Positions 1-7,457 of a stretch of DNA of 43,765 nt are shown here, in pieces. A program made the position numbers and the translations under genes. This DNA is from UBA7887 sp964408735 (GTDB lineage: Bacteria > Pseudomonadota > Alphaproteobacteria > UBA7887). The notes under the pieces were generated by a model. That model ran no database searches. It was not told the origin of the DNA and saw nothing but the letters and a program-made list of their open reading frames with translations. The stretch is taken from the NCBI GenBank assembly GCA_964408735.1, contig CAYPAX010000025.1, positions 1 through 43,765 of the forward strand. The letters are read 5' to 3'. Within the stretch, counting starts at the first letter, position 1. Every line of letters begins with the position of its first letter.

Positions 1-78
1 GCGACCCGCTCCTAGCCAGCGACGAAAATCGTGCGGTCAAATGGGTCTTTATCATTGATCCTTGGTATAACTGATGGC

Positions 79-1047
79 ATGGCTGCGCCTGAGCTTTATC
101 CCGACATCCAGCCCTTCGCAACCGGCGAGCTGGCCCTCGCAGAGCCCCATGTCATGTATTGGGAGCAAAGCGGGCGGGCCGATGGCGTGCCCGTGCTGTT
201 CCTGCATGGCGGCCCGGGCGCCGGCGCCAATGCCAGCAACCGGCGCTTCTTCGATCCCGCTCATTACCGCATCGTCGTCTACGACCAGCGCGGCGCGGGA
301 CGCTCGCACCCTCTCGGCAGTCTCGACGACAACACCACCGGGCATCTGGTGGCCGATATCGAGGCCTTACGAGACCATCTCGGCATCGAGCGCTGGCTGC
401 TATTCGGCGGCTCCTGGGGCTCGACCCTGGCGCTGGCCTATGCGCAAGCGCACCCCGAGCGCTGTCTGGCCCTGATCCTGCGCGGCATCTTCCTCTGCCG
501 GCCCTGCGAGGTGGACTGGTTCCTGCGCGGCATGGGGGCGTTCTTTCCCGAGCATTGGCAGGCCTTTGCCGAGCACCTGCCGGTGGCCGAGCGCGGCGAC
601 CTGCTGGCCGGTTATTACCGCCGTCTGACGGACCCGGACCCCGCCGTGCACATGCCCGCGGCCCATGCCTGGAGCCGCTGGGAGGGCGCGTGTTCCACCT
701 TCAAGCCCAATCCCGGCGTGGTCGCCGACTTCGACCGCGACGACCTCGCGCTCGGTCTGGCGCGCATCGAGGCGCATTATTTCGTCAACGATATCTTCCT
801 CGACGAGGGCGCGCTGCTGGCGGGGATCGAGCGCATGCGCGAGATACCCGGTTTCATCGTCCAAGGGCGCTACGATATGGTATGTCCGGTTCGCACCGCG
901 CTCGACTTGGCCCATGCTTGGCCCGAGGCCGAGCTGACCGTGGTGCCCGAGGCCGGCCATTCGTCGCTGGAACCCGGCATTCGCCAGGCCCTGGTGACGA
1001 TCACCAATCGCCTGCGCGACCGCGGGCTGGGGGGAAACGAGACATGA
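79..1047 (+). CDS. pip: Proline iminopeptidase (alpha/beta hydrolase)
   Basis: This 322-residue cytoplasmic serine peptidase should release N-terminal proline from peptides. The N-terminal pattern (LYPDIQPF, then YWEQSG and the oxyanion segment FLHGGPGAG near residues 41-49) is typical of the family, as is DQRGAGRS. The nucleophile elbow GGSWGS places the catalytic Ser near residue 112, the Asp lies in GRYDMVCPV and the His in EAGHSS close to the C-terminus. The frame is open from a GTG at 31, but homology begins right after the ATG at 79, so I chose that start; the ribosome site is weak with either. The stop overlaps the next gene's ATG (ATGA), so the two are probably translationally coupled. 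Nothing in the neighbourhood explains a peptidase here. Confidence 0.9.
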   Translation: MAAPELYPDIQPFATGELALAEPHVMYWEQSGRADGVPVLFLHGGPGAGANASNRRFFDPAHYRIVVYDQRGAGRSHPLGSLDDNTTGHLVADIEALRDHLGIERWLLFGGSWGSTLALAYAQAHPERCLALILRGIFLCRPCEVDWFLRGMGAFFPEHWQAFAEHLPVAERGDLLAGYYRRLTDPDPAVHMPAAHAWSRWEGACSTFKPNPGVVADFDRDDLALGLARIEAHYFVNDIFLDEGALLAGIERMREIPGFIVQGRYDMVCPVRTALDLAHAWPEAELTVVPEAGHSSLEPGIRQALVTITNRLRDRGLGGNET

Positions 1048-1553
1048 GACCGATCCGCACCATCACGGCCGCCCTTGCTGCCGTTCTGCTGTCCGTGCCG
1101 GCCAGCGCCGAAGATGGCTTTAGCGAGCCCGATTTCATCACCATCGGGGCCGGCGGCTTCGACATCAACGACGACATGACCGCCGGTCAGTTCGACATCC
1201 AGCTGCGTCTCAATACCGAGCTCTGGATCTTCAGGCCCCATGTCGGGCTGTTCGTCACCACCGACCAGGCGTTCTATGCCTGGGCCGGCATCCACACGGA
1301 CGTCTATTTCGGCCGTCGCTTCGTGCTCACGCCGAGCTTTTCGGTGGGCGGCTTCGAGGAAGGCGACGGCAAGGATCTCGGCGGGCCGCTGGAATTCCGC
1401 TCGGCGCTCGAATTCGCCTACCGCTTCGACGACGCCTCGCGCCTCGGCGTGCAGATCGGCCACCTCTCGAACGCCAGCATCTACGATTCCAACCCCGGCG
1501 AGGAATTCGCCGTCCTCACCTACTCGATCCCGACGACCGTCTTCGACCGCTGA
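1044..1553 (+). CDS. PagL-like lipid A 3-O-deacylase / acyloxyacyl hydrolase family
   Basis: This 169-residue outer-membrane beta-barrel is likely to remove a 3-O acyl chain from lipid A. It has a signal peptide ending near residue 22 (SVPASA, then ED) and alternating strands with many aromatic and acidic positions. The C-terminal family motif GHLSNASIYDSNPGEE supplies the His140/Ser142 pair expected of the PagL catalytic site, with an acidic partner at 153-154. The start is set by the 4-nt ATGA overlap with the upstream peptidase gene. The 3' end overlaps the convergent CDP-alcohol phosphatidyltransferase gene by 38 bp. Assignment to the family rests on the motif and length; substrate specificity is inferred. 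The next operon also looks devoted to envelope lipids. Confidence 0.8.
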   Translation: MRPIRTITAALAAVLLSVPASAEDGFSEPDFITIGAGGFDINDDMTAGQFDIQLRLNTELWIFRPHVGLFVTTDQAFYAWAGIHTDVYFGRRFVLTPSFSVGGFEEGDGKDLGGPLEFRSALEFAYRFDDASRLGVQIGHLSNASIYDSNPGEEFAVLTYSIPTTVFDR

Positions 1554-2127
1554 GCCGCCACAGCGCCAGCATCGTCACGACCAGCGCGATCGGGGCGCCG
1601 ATGGCGGAGACGATGAGGAACTCCTCCGCCCAGCCGAGCCAGATCAGGGGCGCGACGATGAACAGGGTGTCGTCGGCGTCGAAGCCGGCGGCGCTGGGCA
1701 CCGCCGAGCTGTCGCTGGGCAGCAATTTGTCGATGACCTGGACGAGACCGAAGATGAGGCAGACGGAGAGTCCCGCCGCGACGCCCATGGCCGGGGCCCA
1801 GTCGCCAAGGCTGCCGTGGCGCATGCCGGCGCCGAGGCCGACAAACAAAAACCCCGTGGCGAGAAAGTCGCTGATCAGGTCGAACTTGTGTCCCCACGGC
1901 GTGGTTCTGCCGGTGAGGCGCGCGAGGATGCCGTCGGCGCGGTCGCAAAGCATGGAGACCAGCCACAGCGCGGCGCCCACATGCAACGCGCCCACGGCCA
2001 AGGCCGCGGCGGCGGCGATACCCGTGGCGAGACGCAGCGCGGTGATTTGGTTCGGCGTCACGCGCGTGCGTGCCAGCGGGCGCACGGCAAGGCCGACGAA
2101 GCGGTGGGCCCAGGTGTTGTGGCTCAT
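1516..2127 (-). CDS. CDP-alcohol phosphatidyltransferase family membrane enzyme
   Basis: This 203-residue integral membrane enzyme should transfer a substituted phosphate or phosphonate from a CMP-activated donor to an alcohol acceptor. The full family signature D-x2-DG-x2-AR-x8-G-x3-D-x3-D is present: Asp62, Asp65-Gly66, Ala69-Arg70, Gly79, Asp83 and Asp87. About six hydrophobic segments surround it. The start ATG at 2127 overlaps the stop of the nucleotidyltransferase gene (ATGA), and it is the last gene of the coupled operon beginning at 9130. That context, with C-P bond and cytidylyl-activation enzymes upstream, suggests it joins a CMP-activated phosphonate or other headgroup to a lipid alcohol. 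Alternatives are a phosphatidylinositol-phosphate-type or di-inositol-phosphate-type synthase using CDP-inositol. Family confidence is high; substrate is inference. Confidence 0.88.
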   Translation of the reverse strand: MSHNTWAHRFVGLAVRPLARTRVTPNQITALRLATGIAAAAALAVGALHVGAALWLVSMLCDRADGILARLTGRTTPWGHKFDLISDFLATGFLFVGLGAGMRHGSLGDWAPAMGVAAGLSVCLIFGLVQVIDKLLPSDSSAVPSAAGFDADDTLFIVAPLIWLGWAEEFLIVSAIGAPIALVVTMLALWRLSGRRRSSGSSR

Positions 2128-2870
2128 GGCAGGGGCTCCAGGCGGGGCAGGATCTCGGTGTGGGCATGGTGCAGATCTTCGGCGAAGTCGAGCTCGGTCC
2201 AGGGCAGGCCGGTGATGTCTTCCCAGCCGAAGCTGCCCGGTGGGTCGGCCAATAGCAGATCGCGCAGCGCCTCGTCGTAGTAGTCGTCGCGCCGACCGCT
2301 GTCGATATAGGCGGCGGTCGACGCCACCAGCCGCATTGCCGTGTTCTCTGCCAGCTTGAAGAAGCCGACGGATTCGCCATACCAGTCGTGCGGCTGGTCC
2401 GGATTTTTTCGGAAATCCACCAAATGGCCTTCGCGGATGCAGAGCTTGACTGGTTCCTCGCCGGGCTCGATGTCGCGGTCGAGCAGGAAACAGTCGGCGT
2501 GGGATGACTCGATGAGGCGTGCCAGCAGGCGCTGGTCGTAGAGCACGTCCGCATCCATCAGCAGCACCGGCCCGCCCGCCGCGATGGCCTCGCGCGCCGC
2601 CCATTGGGTGACGATGCTGCCCTCCCGGAAATCCGGGTTATGAACACAGCGCGCGCGATCGGTCCGGCCCAGCGCCGCGATCGCGCGCGCGATCGTCTCG
2701 GACTCATAGCCCGTGCACACCACCACCTCGTCCACGCCGCCAGCTTCGAGCAGCCGCAGGTGCCGCTCGAGCAGGCTGTGGCCGCCGATCTCGAGCAGGA
2801 TCTTGGGTCCGTCATGGGTCCCGGCGAGCCGGTTGCCGACGCCTGCGGCATAGAGGATGGCGCGCATCAT
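2124..2870 (-). CDS. Stand-alone sugar/alcohol-phosphate nucleotidyltransferase (CTP-type likely)
   Basis: This 248-residue Rossmann-like NTP transferase has an intact nucleotide-binding signature at its N-terminus (AAGVGNRL at residues 8-15, followed by GPK at 21-23), the metal-binding DAD at 106-108, and a late acidic pair in the segment WTELDFAEDL. The family includes phosphocholine, 2-aminoethylphosphonate and inositol-phosphate cytidylyltransferases, which make CDP- or CMP-linked headgroups. It starts at ATG 2870, overlapping the upstream stop by 4 nt, and its own stop overlaps the start of the CDP-alcohol transferase. The pairing with that transferase argues for a CTP-dependent activator of the donor used by the next enzyme. 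It is a second nucleotidyltransferase in the operon; the other is fused to PEP mutase and has a less canonical signature. Confidence 0.85.
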   Translation of the reverse strand: MMRAILYAAGVGNRLAGTHDGPKILLEIGGHSLLERHLRLLEAGGVDEVVVCTGYESETIARAIAALGRTDRARCVHNPDFREGSIVTQWAAREAIAAGGPVLLMDADVLYDQRLLARLIESSHADCFLLDRDIEPGEEPVKLCIREGHLVDFRKNPDQPHDWYGESVGFFKLAENTAMRLVASTAAYIDSGRRDDYYDEALRDLLLADPPGSFGWEDITGLPWTELDFAEDLHHAHTEILPRLEPLP

Positions 2871-3841
2871 CCGGCAGCCCTGCGGCGCCAGAGCCGGCTG
2901 CCTTCGACGACCTGCCAGGCGATCAGCGCCGGCACGCCGCCGCCCAGCTCGCGCACGCGCTTGACCAGGGCCACCGCGAGCCCGGTCTCAGGCGCCAGGC
3001 CGACGATGCCAGCCAGCAGCATGAGGCTGCCTTCCTGCACACCGATGCCTGCCGGGACCGGAAAGGCCGCGCTGCGCACCGCGCGTACCAGGCTTTGCAG
3101 GATGAAGGCCTCCGCCAGGCCGATGGGATGGCCTAGTACCCAGCAGGCCAGCCAGGTCTCGCCGACGCCGAGCACCCAACCGACAAGCTGCAGCGCCACA
3201 TTGCGCCAGATCGCGCGCGGGCGCTCGTGAATGGCGCGCACCGCCGCGTCCAACGTCTCTGCCGAGCCGACAAAGGCCAGCATGCCGCCGCTCGCGCTTT
3301 CCAGATAACGGGCGAGAAAGCGGAACAGCCCCTTGCGTTGGGCCAGCACGAAGCCCGCCAGGCCGCAGACCAGCAAGGCCGTGCCGCCGAGCACCGGCCA
3401 GATCAGGCCGTCGCTCTCGAACAGCACCAACAGCAGCGCCACCCCGACCAGGGTGAACAGCGCCTGGGTGGCTACGCTGAGGGTGAGATCGACCACCACC
3501 GAGGCGCCGGCATCGGCACCACTGACGCCCGCCAGGTGTAGCATGCGGGCGCCGACCACATCGCCGCCGACCTGGAGGACGGGCAGCAGCTGGTTGACCG
3601 ATTGGCGGATCCAGCGCGCGCCCATCACGCGTGCCAGGCTTGGGCGTTGGTCGCCCGGCACCAGGGTACGCCAGGCAGCGGCATCGACGAGCAGCGGTAT
3701 GGCGTCGTAGAGCACGACGAAGGCCAGGCCCCAGCCGGCGGCCAGGACCGCGCCGAGCACGGCGCCCGCGCCCTCGCGCACCACCAGCGCCGTGGCCAGC
3801 GCCAGGCCGGCAAGGCCGAGCAATGCCATGAGCCGGCGCAT
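2867..3841 (-). CDS. Lysylphosphatidylglycerol-synthase TM-region family protein (HpnL-like, possible lipid flippase)
   Basis: This 324-residue polytopic inner-membrane protein has about eight hydrophobic segments, starting with MALLGLAGLALATALVV. The late segment AAFPVPAGIGVQEGSLMLLAGIVGL carries the conserved PAGIGVQEG motif of the UPF0104 / LPG-synthase transmembrane family. Relatives include the flippase half of MprF and the HpnL protein of hopanoid clusters; no aminoacyl-transferase domain is attached here. ATGA overlaps on both sides couple it to the MMPL transporter upstream and the nucleotidyltransferase downstream. In this setting I infer a role in moving a lipid product or intermediate across the inner membrane. 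No hopanoid-cyclase genes are in the window, so a hopanoid function is not supported by context. Confidence 0.85.
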   Translation of the reverse strand: MRRLMALLGLAGLALATALVVREGAGAVLGAVLAAGWGLAFVVLYDAIPLLVDAAAWRTLVPGDQRPSLARVMGARWIRQSVNQLLPVLQVGGDVVGARMLHLAGVSGADAGASVVVDLTLSVATQALFTLVGVALLLVLFESDGLIWPVLGGTALLVCGLAGFVLAQRKGLFRFLARYLESASGGMLAFVGSAETLDAAVRAIHERPRAIWRNVALQLVGWVLGVGETWLACWVLGHPIGLAEAFILQSLVRAVRSAAFPVPAGIGVQEGSLMLLAGIVGLAPETGLAVALVKRVRELGGGVPALIAWQVVEGSRLWRRRAAG

Positions 3842-6330
3842 CAGGGCCGTGCCTTGGCCAACAGCGCCGGCAAGACCGTCAGCATGGCAAGGGTGGTCAG
3901 GCTGACGCCGATCAGCAACAAGAGGCCCATGCTGGCGGTTCCCAGATGGGGCGAAAGCGCGAGGGTGCCGAAGCCGGCCATGGTGGTCAGGGCGCTGAAC
4001 AGCACGCCACGCGCGGTCGCCGTGCGCAGCAGCGATTGTCGGCTCTCACGGCGCTGGCGATGCAGCAAATGTATGGCACTGTCCACTCCGATACCCAGCA
4101 AGACCGGCAGCACGATGACATTGGCGAAATTGAGCGCCAGCCCGGCCGCGGCCATGACAGCGCCCGTGGCCGCCGCGGCCAGCGCCAACGGCGCCAGCAC
4201 CACGGCGACATCACGCGCGCGCCGGGTCACCGCGTACAGCAATGCTGCGATCAAGGCCAGCGCCGTGACCAGGGCCTGGGCAAAAGCGCCGATCACGATC
4301 CGTCCGGCCTCGACCACGATGACCGGGTCGTCGCTGACATCTGTATCGACATTGCGTAGCGCGGTAACGAAGCGCGCCAGCGCCACCGGGTCGGCGGCGA
4401 CATCCTCGGCCGGATGGATGTCGAGACGAAGCATGCCGGACGGGTCGCGATAGGGCAAGACCAGCTCGGCAGGCACGTCGTCCAGAGCGAAAGGCTGGGC
4501 GGTCATCGCCAGATCCAGCGCCGCGAGCCTGCCCGGAAGCGCCCCGAGCAGCCCCGCCTCGACAGAGACCAGTGCCTGGTCGGAGGCCGCCGCAAGTCGC
4601 GTCAGGGCGGTCGTCAGCATGCGCGCCTCATCCGTGTCCATGCCGGCAATTGCATCACCAAGCGCCGCGGCGGCGGCACGCTGCTCGCTTGTATCTGGCG
4701 GCAGCCATTCGCGGGCGAAGGGATCGGGCGCGAGCACAAAAGCCATGTCGGCAATGATGTCGCCTTGAGCCGCCTGGTCCTGCGGCACCAGTGTTGCCAG
4801 CCAGTCCACCTTCTCCACTTCGTCAAGCGCTTCGAAGGCCGCAGCGCGCGCCGCCGCCTGGTCCCAATCCGGTGCCAGGCTTGCCGCCTGCCAGAGGCCG
4901 CGCTCGCCGCTCGCCATGAGATCGCGCAAGGTGCTGACCGATTCGACCTGCGGGCTTTGCAGGTTGAGCGGATTGGCATCGAAGCGCAGCCAGGGCAGAG
5001 CAAGGAGCGAGCCTACCATCACCGCCGCCGCCGCAAGGCGCACGCGCCGGCCGCTTTCGGGCAGGCGCAAGGGCGCAGGGCTCGCCGCGCCCGGCCACAA
5101 AGTGAGCAGCGCCGGCAGCACGGTAAGGTTCGCGGCGAGGCCGATCAGCATGCCGCTGCCGGCGATCACGCCAAGCTCGGCGATGCCGCGGTAGTCGGTG
5201 AAGACGAAGGCATAGAAGCCGCAGGCCGTGGAGATGGCGCACAAGCCGAGCGAGCCGGCTACTGCCAGGGAGCCCTGGCGTACACTGCCGCTTTCCGAGA
5301 CATGCAGACAGAGGTGAATGCTGAAATCGATAGCCAGCGAGACGAACAGCACGGCGAAGGCGATCGAGATCAGATTGAGATGGGCGATGGCGAGCGCCGC
5401 GAAACCCGCCGTCCAGATCAGCCCGACGATCAACGTGACCAAAGCCGCGACAATCTGCGGCGGAGAGCGCAAGGCCCACCAGAGGATGACGAGCACCAGC
5501 ACCAGGGACAAAAGCCCGGCGCGCGCGGCGCCGGCTTGTGCGGTTTCGAGCTCATCGCGTTCCAGCGCCGGCGAGCCGGTCAGGCGCACCCGCACGCCTG
5601 CGTCATCGGCAATGGCGCGGGCGGCGTCGAGGGCATCGCCGAGGGGAAAGATGGCGTCCGGGTCGCGCACCAAAAGGCGCACGAGCACCAGGGCGCGTCG
5701 ATCCGCCGCCGACGCCTCGGCACCGCTCATGATCTCCCACCAGGACAGCTCGGCTGCAGCGCCGTCGAGACGGGCGTCGATGACCCGCGCCATGCGCCCG
5801 AGCAGCCAGGCCACGCGCTCGCCATCCTCGCCGCCCGCCAGCGTCACTACGGCGAACAGCCCGCGCAGAGACATGTCGCCACGCAGGCGCTGCAACAGCG
5901 GCGCCGCGTCGGCCAGGCTGTCATAGAGGTCGAGCAGGTCCTCGCGCTCGGCATAGAGCAGGCCGTTCTTTTCCAGGAACGCGCCGCCGTCGGTGCGGCG
6001 CGGCTCGGCGAAAAGACTCGGGTTGGCGGCGAGCCCGGCAACGATCGTGTCGGCGGCGTCCACGGCGCGGTCGGGGGTATCGGCGTCGATCACCATCACG
6101 AGGACATCGCCGCGCGTGGGAAAGCGCGCCTTCATGTCGCTCCAGACCTGCATGAATCGGGCGTCTTTGGAAATCATGTCGCCGATATCGGTGTCGAAGC
6201 CGAGCCCGAGCGTGGCGCGGAAGGCAAGCGCGGTGACCAGTGCCGCAGCGAGCAGGACCAGCAGCGGTGCCTTTTGCACGCCCGCCAACAGGGAGGCGAC
6301 GAAACGCTCCCAGAGGGAGGGGGTGCTCAC
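3841..6330 (-). CDS. MMPL/RND superfamily lipid transporter (HpnN-like)
   Basis: This 829-residue inner-membrane protein has the duplicated RND layout: one transmembrane helix, a large periplasmic domain and five helices, repeated once. The first helix bundle contains SIAFAVLFVSLAIDFSIHLCLH and the second LPVLLGIGVDSAIHLLHR, so each half keeps an acidic residue followed by an xIHL motif in the proton-relay helix. HpnN and mycobacterial MmpL proteins are the nearest functional models, moving lipids outward. The reading frame is open far upstream, but the GTG at 6330 overlaps the stop of the phosphonopyruvate decarboxylase gene (GTGA) and gives a normal N-terminus, so I chose it. Co-translation with phosphonate and lipid-headgroup genes points to export of the pathway's lipid product. 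Confidence 0.87.
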   Translation of the reverse strand: MSTPSLWERFVASLLAGVQKAPLLVLLAAALVTALAFRATLGLGFDTDIGDMISKDARFMQVWSDMKARFPTRGDVLVMVIDADTPDRAVDAADTIVAGLAANPSLFAEPRRTDGGAFLEKNGLLYAEREDLLDLYDSLADAAPLLQRLRGDMSLRGLFAVVTLAGGEDGERVAWLLGRMARVIDARLDGAAAELSWWEIMSGAEASAADRRALVLVRLLVRDPDAIFPLGDALDAARAIADDAGVRVRLTGSPALERDELETAQAGAARAGLLSLVLVLVILWWALRSPPQIVAALVTLIVGLIWTAGFAALAIAHLNLISIAFAVLFVSLAIDFSIHLCLHVSESGSVRQGSLAVAGSLGLCAISTACGFYAFVFTDYRGIAELGVIAGSGMLIGLAANLTVLPALLTLWPGAASPAPLRLPESGRRVRLAAAAVMVGSLLALPWLRFDANPLNLQSPQVESVSTLRDLMASGERGLWQAASLAPDWDQAAARAAAFEALDEVEKVDWLATLVPQDQAAQGDIIADMAFVLAPDPFAREWLPPDTSEQRAAAAALGDAIAGMDTDEARMLTTALTRLAAASDQALVSVEAGLLGALPGRLAALDLAMTAQPFALDDVPAELVLPYRDPSGMLRLDIHPAEDVAADPVALARFVTALRNVDTDVSDDPVIVVEAGRIVIGAFAQALVTALALIAALLYAVTRRARDVAVVLAPLALAAAATGAVMAAAGLALNFANVIVLPVLLGIGVDSAIHLLHRQRRESRQSLLRTATARGVLFSALTTMAGFGTLALSPHLGTASMGLLLLIGVSLTTLAMLTVLPALLAKARP

Positions 6331-7457
6331 GCCGCGAGGTGGGCTTTCAAGCGCGCCGCCACCTCGACAGGGGTAACGGACGGGCGTGGCAGGGGCGATG
6401 CGGTTCCCGGGCGGACCGGCACGTGCAATAGCGTCGGACCATCTCCGGCCCCCAGCGCAGCGGCGATATCGCCCGCGTCGGCGGCTCGCAGCACGCGGGC
6501 ATAGCCGCAAGCGGCGGCGGCGGCGGCGAGATCGGCGCTGGCGCTGACCGTTGCCTGGCCACCGGTCGATTCGTGCATGCCGTTGTCGATGACGATATGC
6601 ACCAGGTTGCGGGGCGCCACGGCTCCCACCGTCGCCAGCACGCCGAGCCGCATCAAGAGCGCCCCGTCGCCATCGATGGCAATGATGCGCCGCGACGGCT
6701 GGGCCAAGGCGAGGCCAAGGCCGAGGCTGGCGATGCAACCCATAGAGCCGACCATGTAAAGCTGGTCCGCCTTGTCGCCGAGGGCATAGAGTTCGCGCCC
6801 CGTGAAGCCGGTTGTCGCCAGCAGCACGTCGCGGTCGCCTGCCGCCTCACGCAAGGTGTCAAGGGCCGCTCTGCGGTCGAGGCTCGGCGCGGCAATCGAC
6901 GGCGGAACGCTCGCAGGCGTGCGCGGCGCGCTGGCTGACGTCTCCAAGTCGCTCGCTGCCACGCTACCCTTCGACATGACCAAAGCGAAAGGCCGCCCGT
7001 TGTCCGCCATGTGCTTCTGCACGGCTTCAAGAGCGGGTTCGACCGCATCGTCTTCGGAGGGAAAGCGCCGCCAGGGAATGTCCATGGTCTCCAGCAGCCC
7101 CGGCGTGATGCGCCCCATCAGCTCGTGCTGGGGCTCGTCCGCTGCGCCGCCAGGCTCGCCGCGCCAGGTGACGATGAGCAGGACGGGCAAACGAAACGTC
7201 CAGGTCAGCGAGGTCAGCGGACTGACCGCATTGCCGAGGCCGGAGTTCTGGAACATCGCCACCGCGCCCATGCCGCCGAGCGCGGCGCCGGCTGCGGCGG
7301 CCACTGCGTCGCCCTCGTTGGCGGCACCGACGTAAGCGAGGTCCCGGTGGCGCGCGGCGCTATTGATGAAGGGCGTGAGATAGGAACACGGCACGCCGCT
7401 ATAAAAGCCAAAACCGCGCGCACGGGCTGCGTCGAGGAAAGTCTGAGCCGCAATCAA
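6327..7457 (-). CDS. aepY: Phosphonopyruvate decarboxylase (ThDP-dependent)
   Basis: This 376-residue cytoplasmic enzyme converts phosphonopyruvate to phosphonoacetaldehyde and CO2, the irreversible step that pulls the unfavourable PEP mutase equilibrium forward. Family markers are the N-terminal GVPCSYLTPFIN, the ThDP-activating Glu48 in ANEGDAV, FQNSGLGNAV near 69-78, and the ThDP/Mg site GDGALLMRLG (263 on) completed by Asn292 in the segment ending DNGMHESTGGQ. The start at 7457 overlaps the PEP mutase fusion stop by 4 nt. Sulfopyruvate decarboxylase is a relative, but linkage to PEP mutase makes the phosphonate assignment firm. No aminotransferase (AepZ) or phosphonoacetaldehyde dehydrogenase/reductase follows, so the fate of the aldehyde is not shown by the window. 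Confidence 0.93.
   Translation of the reverse strand: MIAAQTFLDAARARGFGFYSGVPCSYLTPFINSAARHRDLAYVGAANEGDAVAAAAGAALGGMGAVAMFQNSGLGNAVSPLTSLTWTFRLPVLLIVTWRGEPGGAADEPQHELMGRITPGLLETMDIPWRRFPSEDDAVEPALEAVQKHMADNGRPFALVMSKGSVAASDLETSASAPRTPASVPPSIAAPSLDRRAALDTLREAAGDRDVLLATTGFTGRELYALGDKADQLYMVGSMGCIASLGLGLALAQPSRRIIAIDGDGALLMRLGVLATVGAVAPRNLVHIVIDNGMHESTGGQATVSASADLAAAAAACGYARVLRAADAGDIAAALGAGDGPTLLHVPVRPGTASPLPRPSVTPVEVAARLKAHLAA

Noticed and set aside
2867..6330. A hopanoid biosynthesis cluster
   Set aside because: HpnL-like and HpnN-like proteins are present, but no squalene or hopene synthesis genes occur; the coupled neighbours are phosphonate and headgroup enzymes.
4414..6504. A long open frame on the + strand (696 codons)
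   Set aside because: It is antisense to the MMPL transporter. The translation is rich in Gln, Arg, Gly and His without domain-like patterns, as expected for the shadow of a GC-rich gene.
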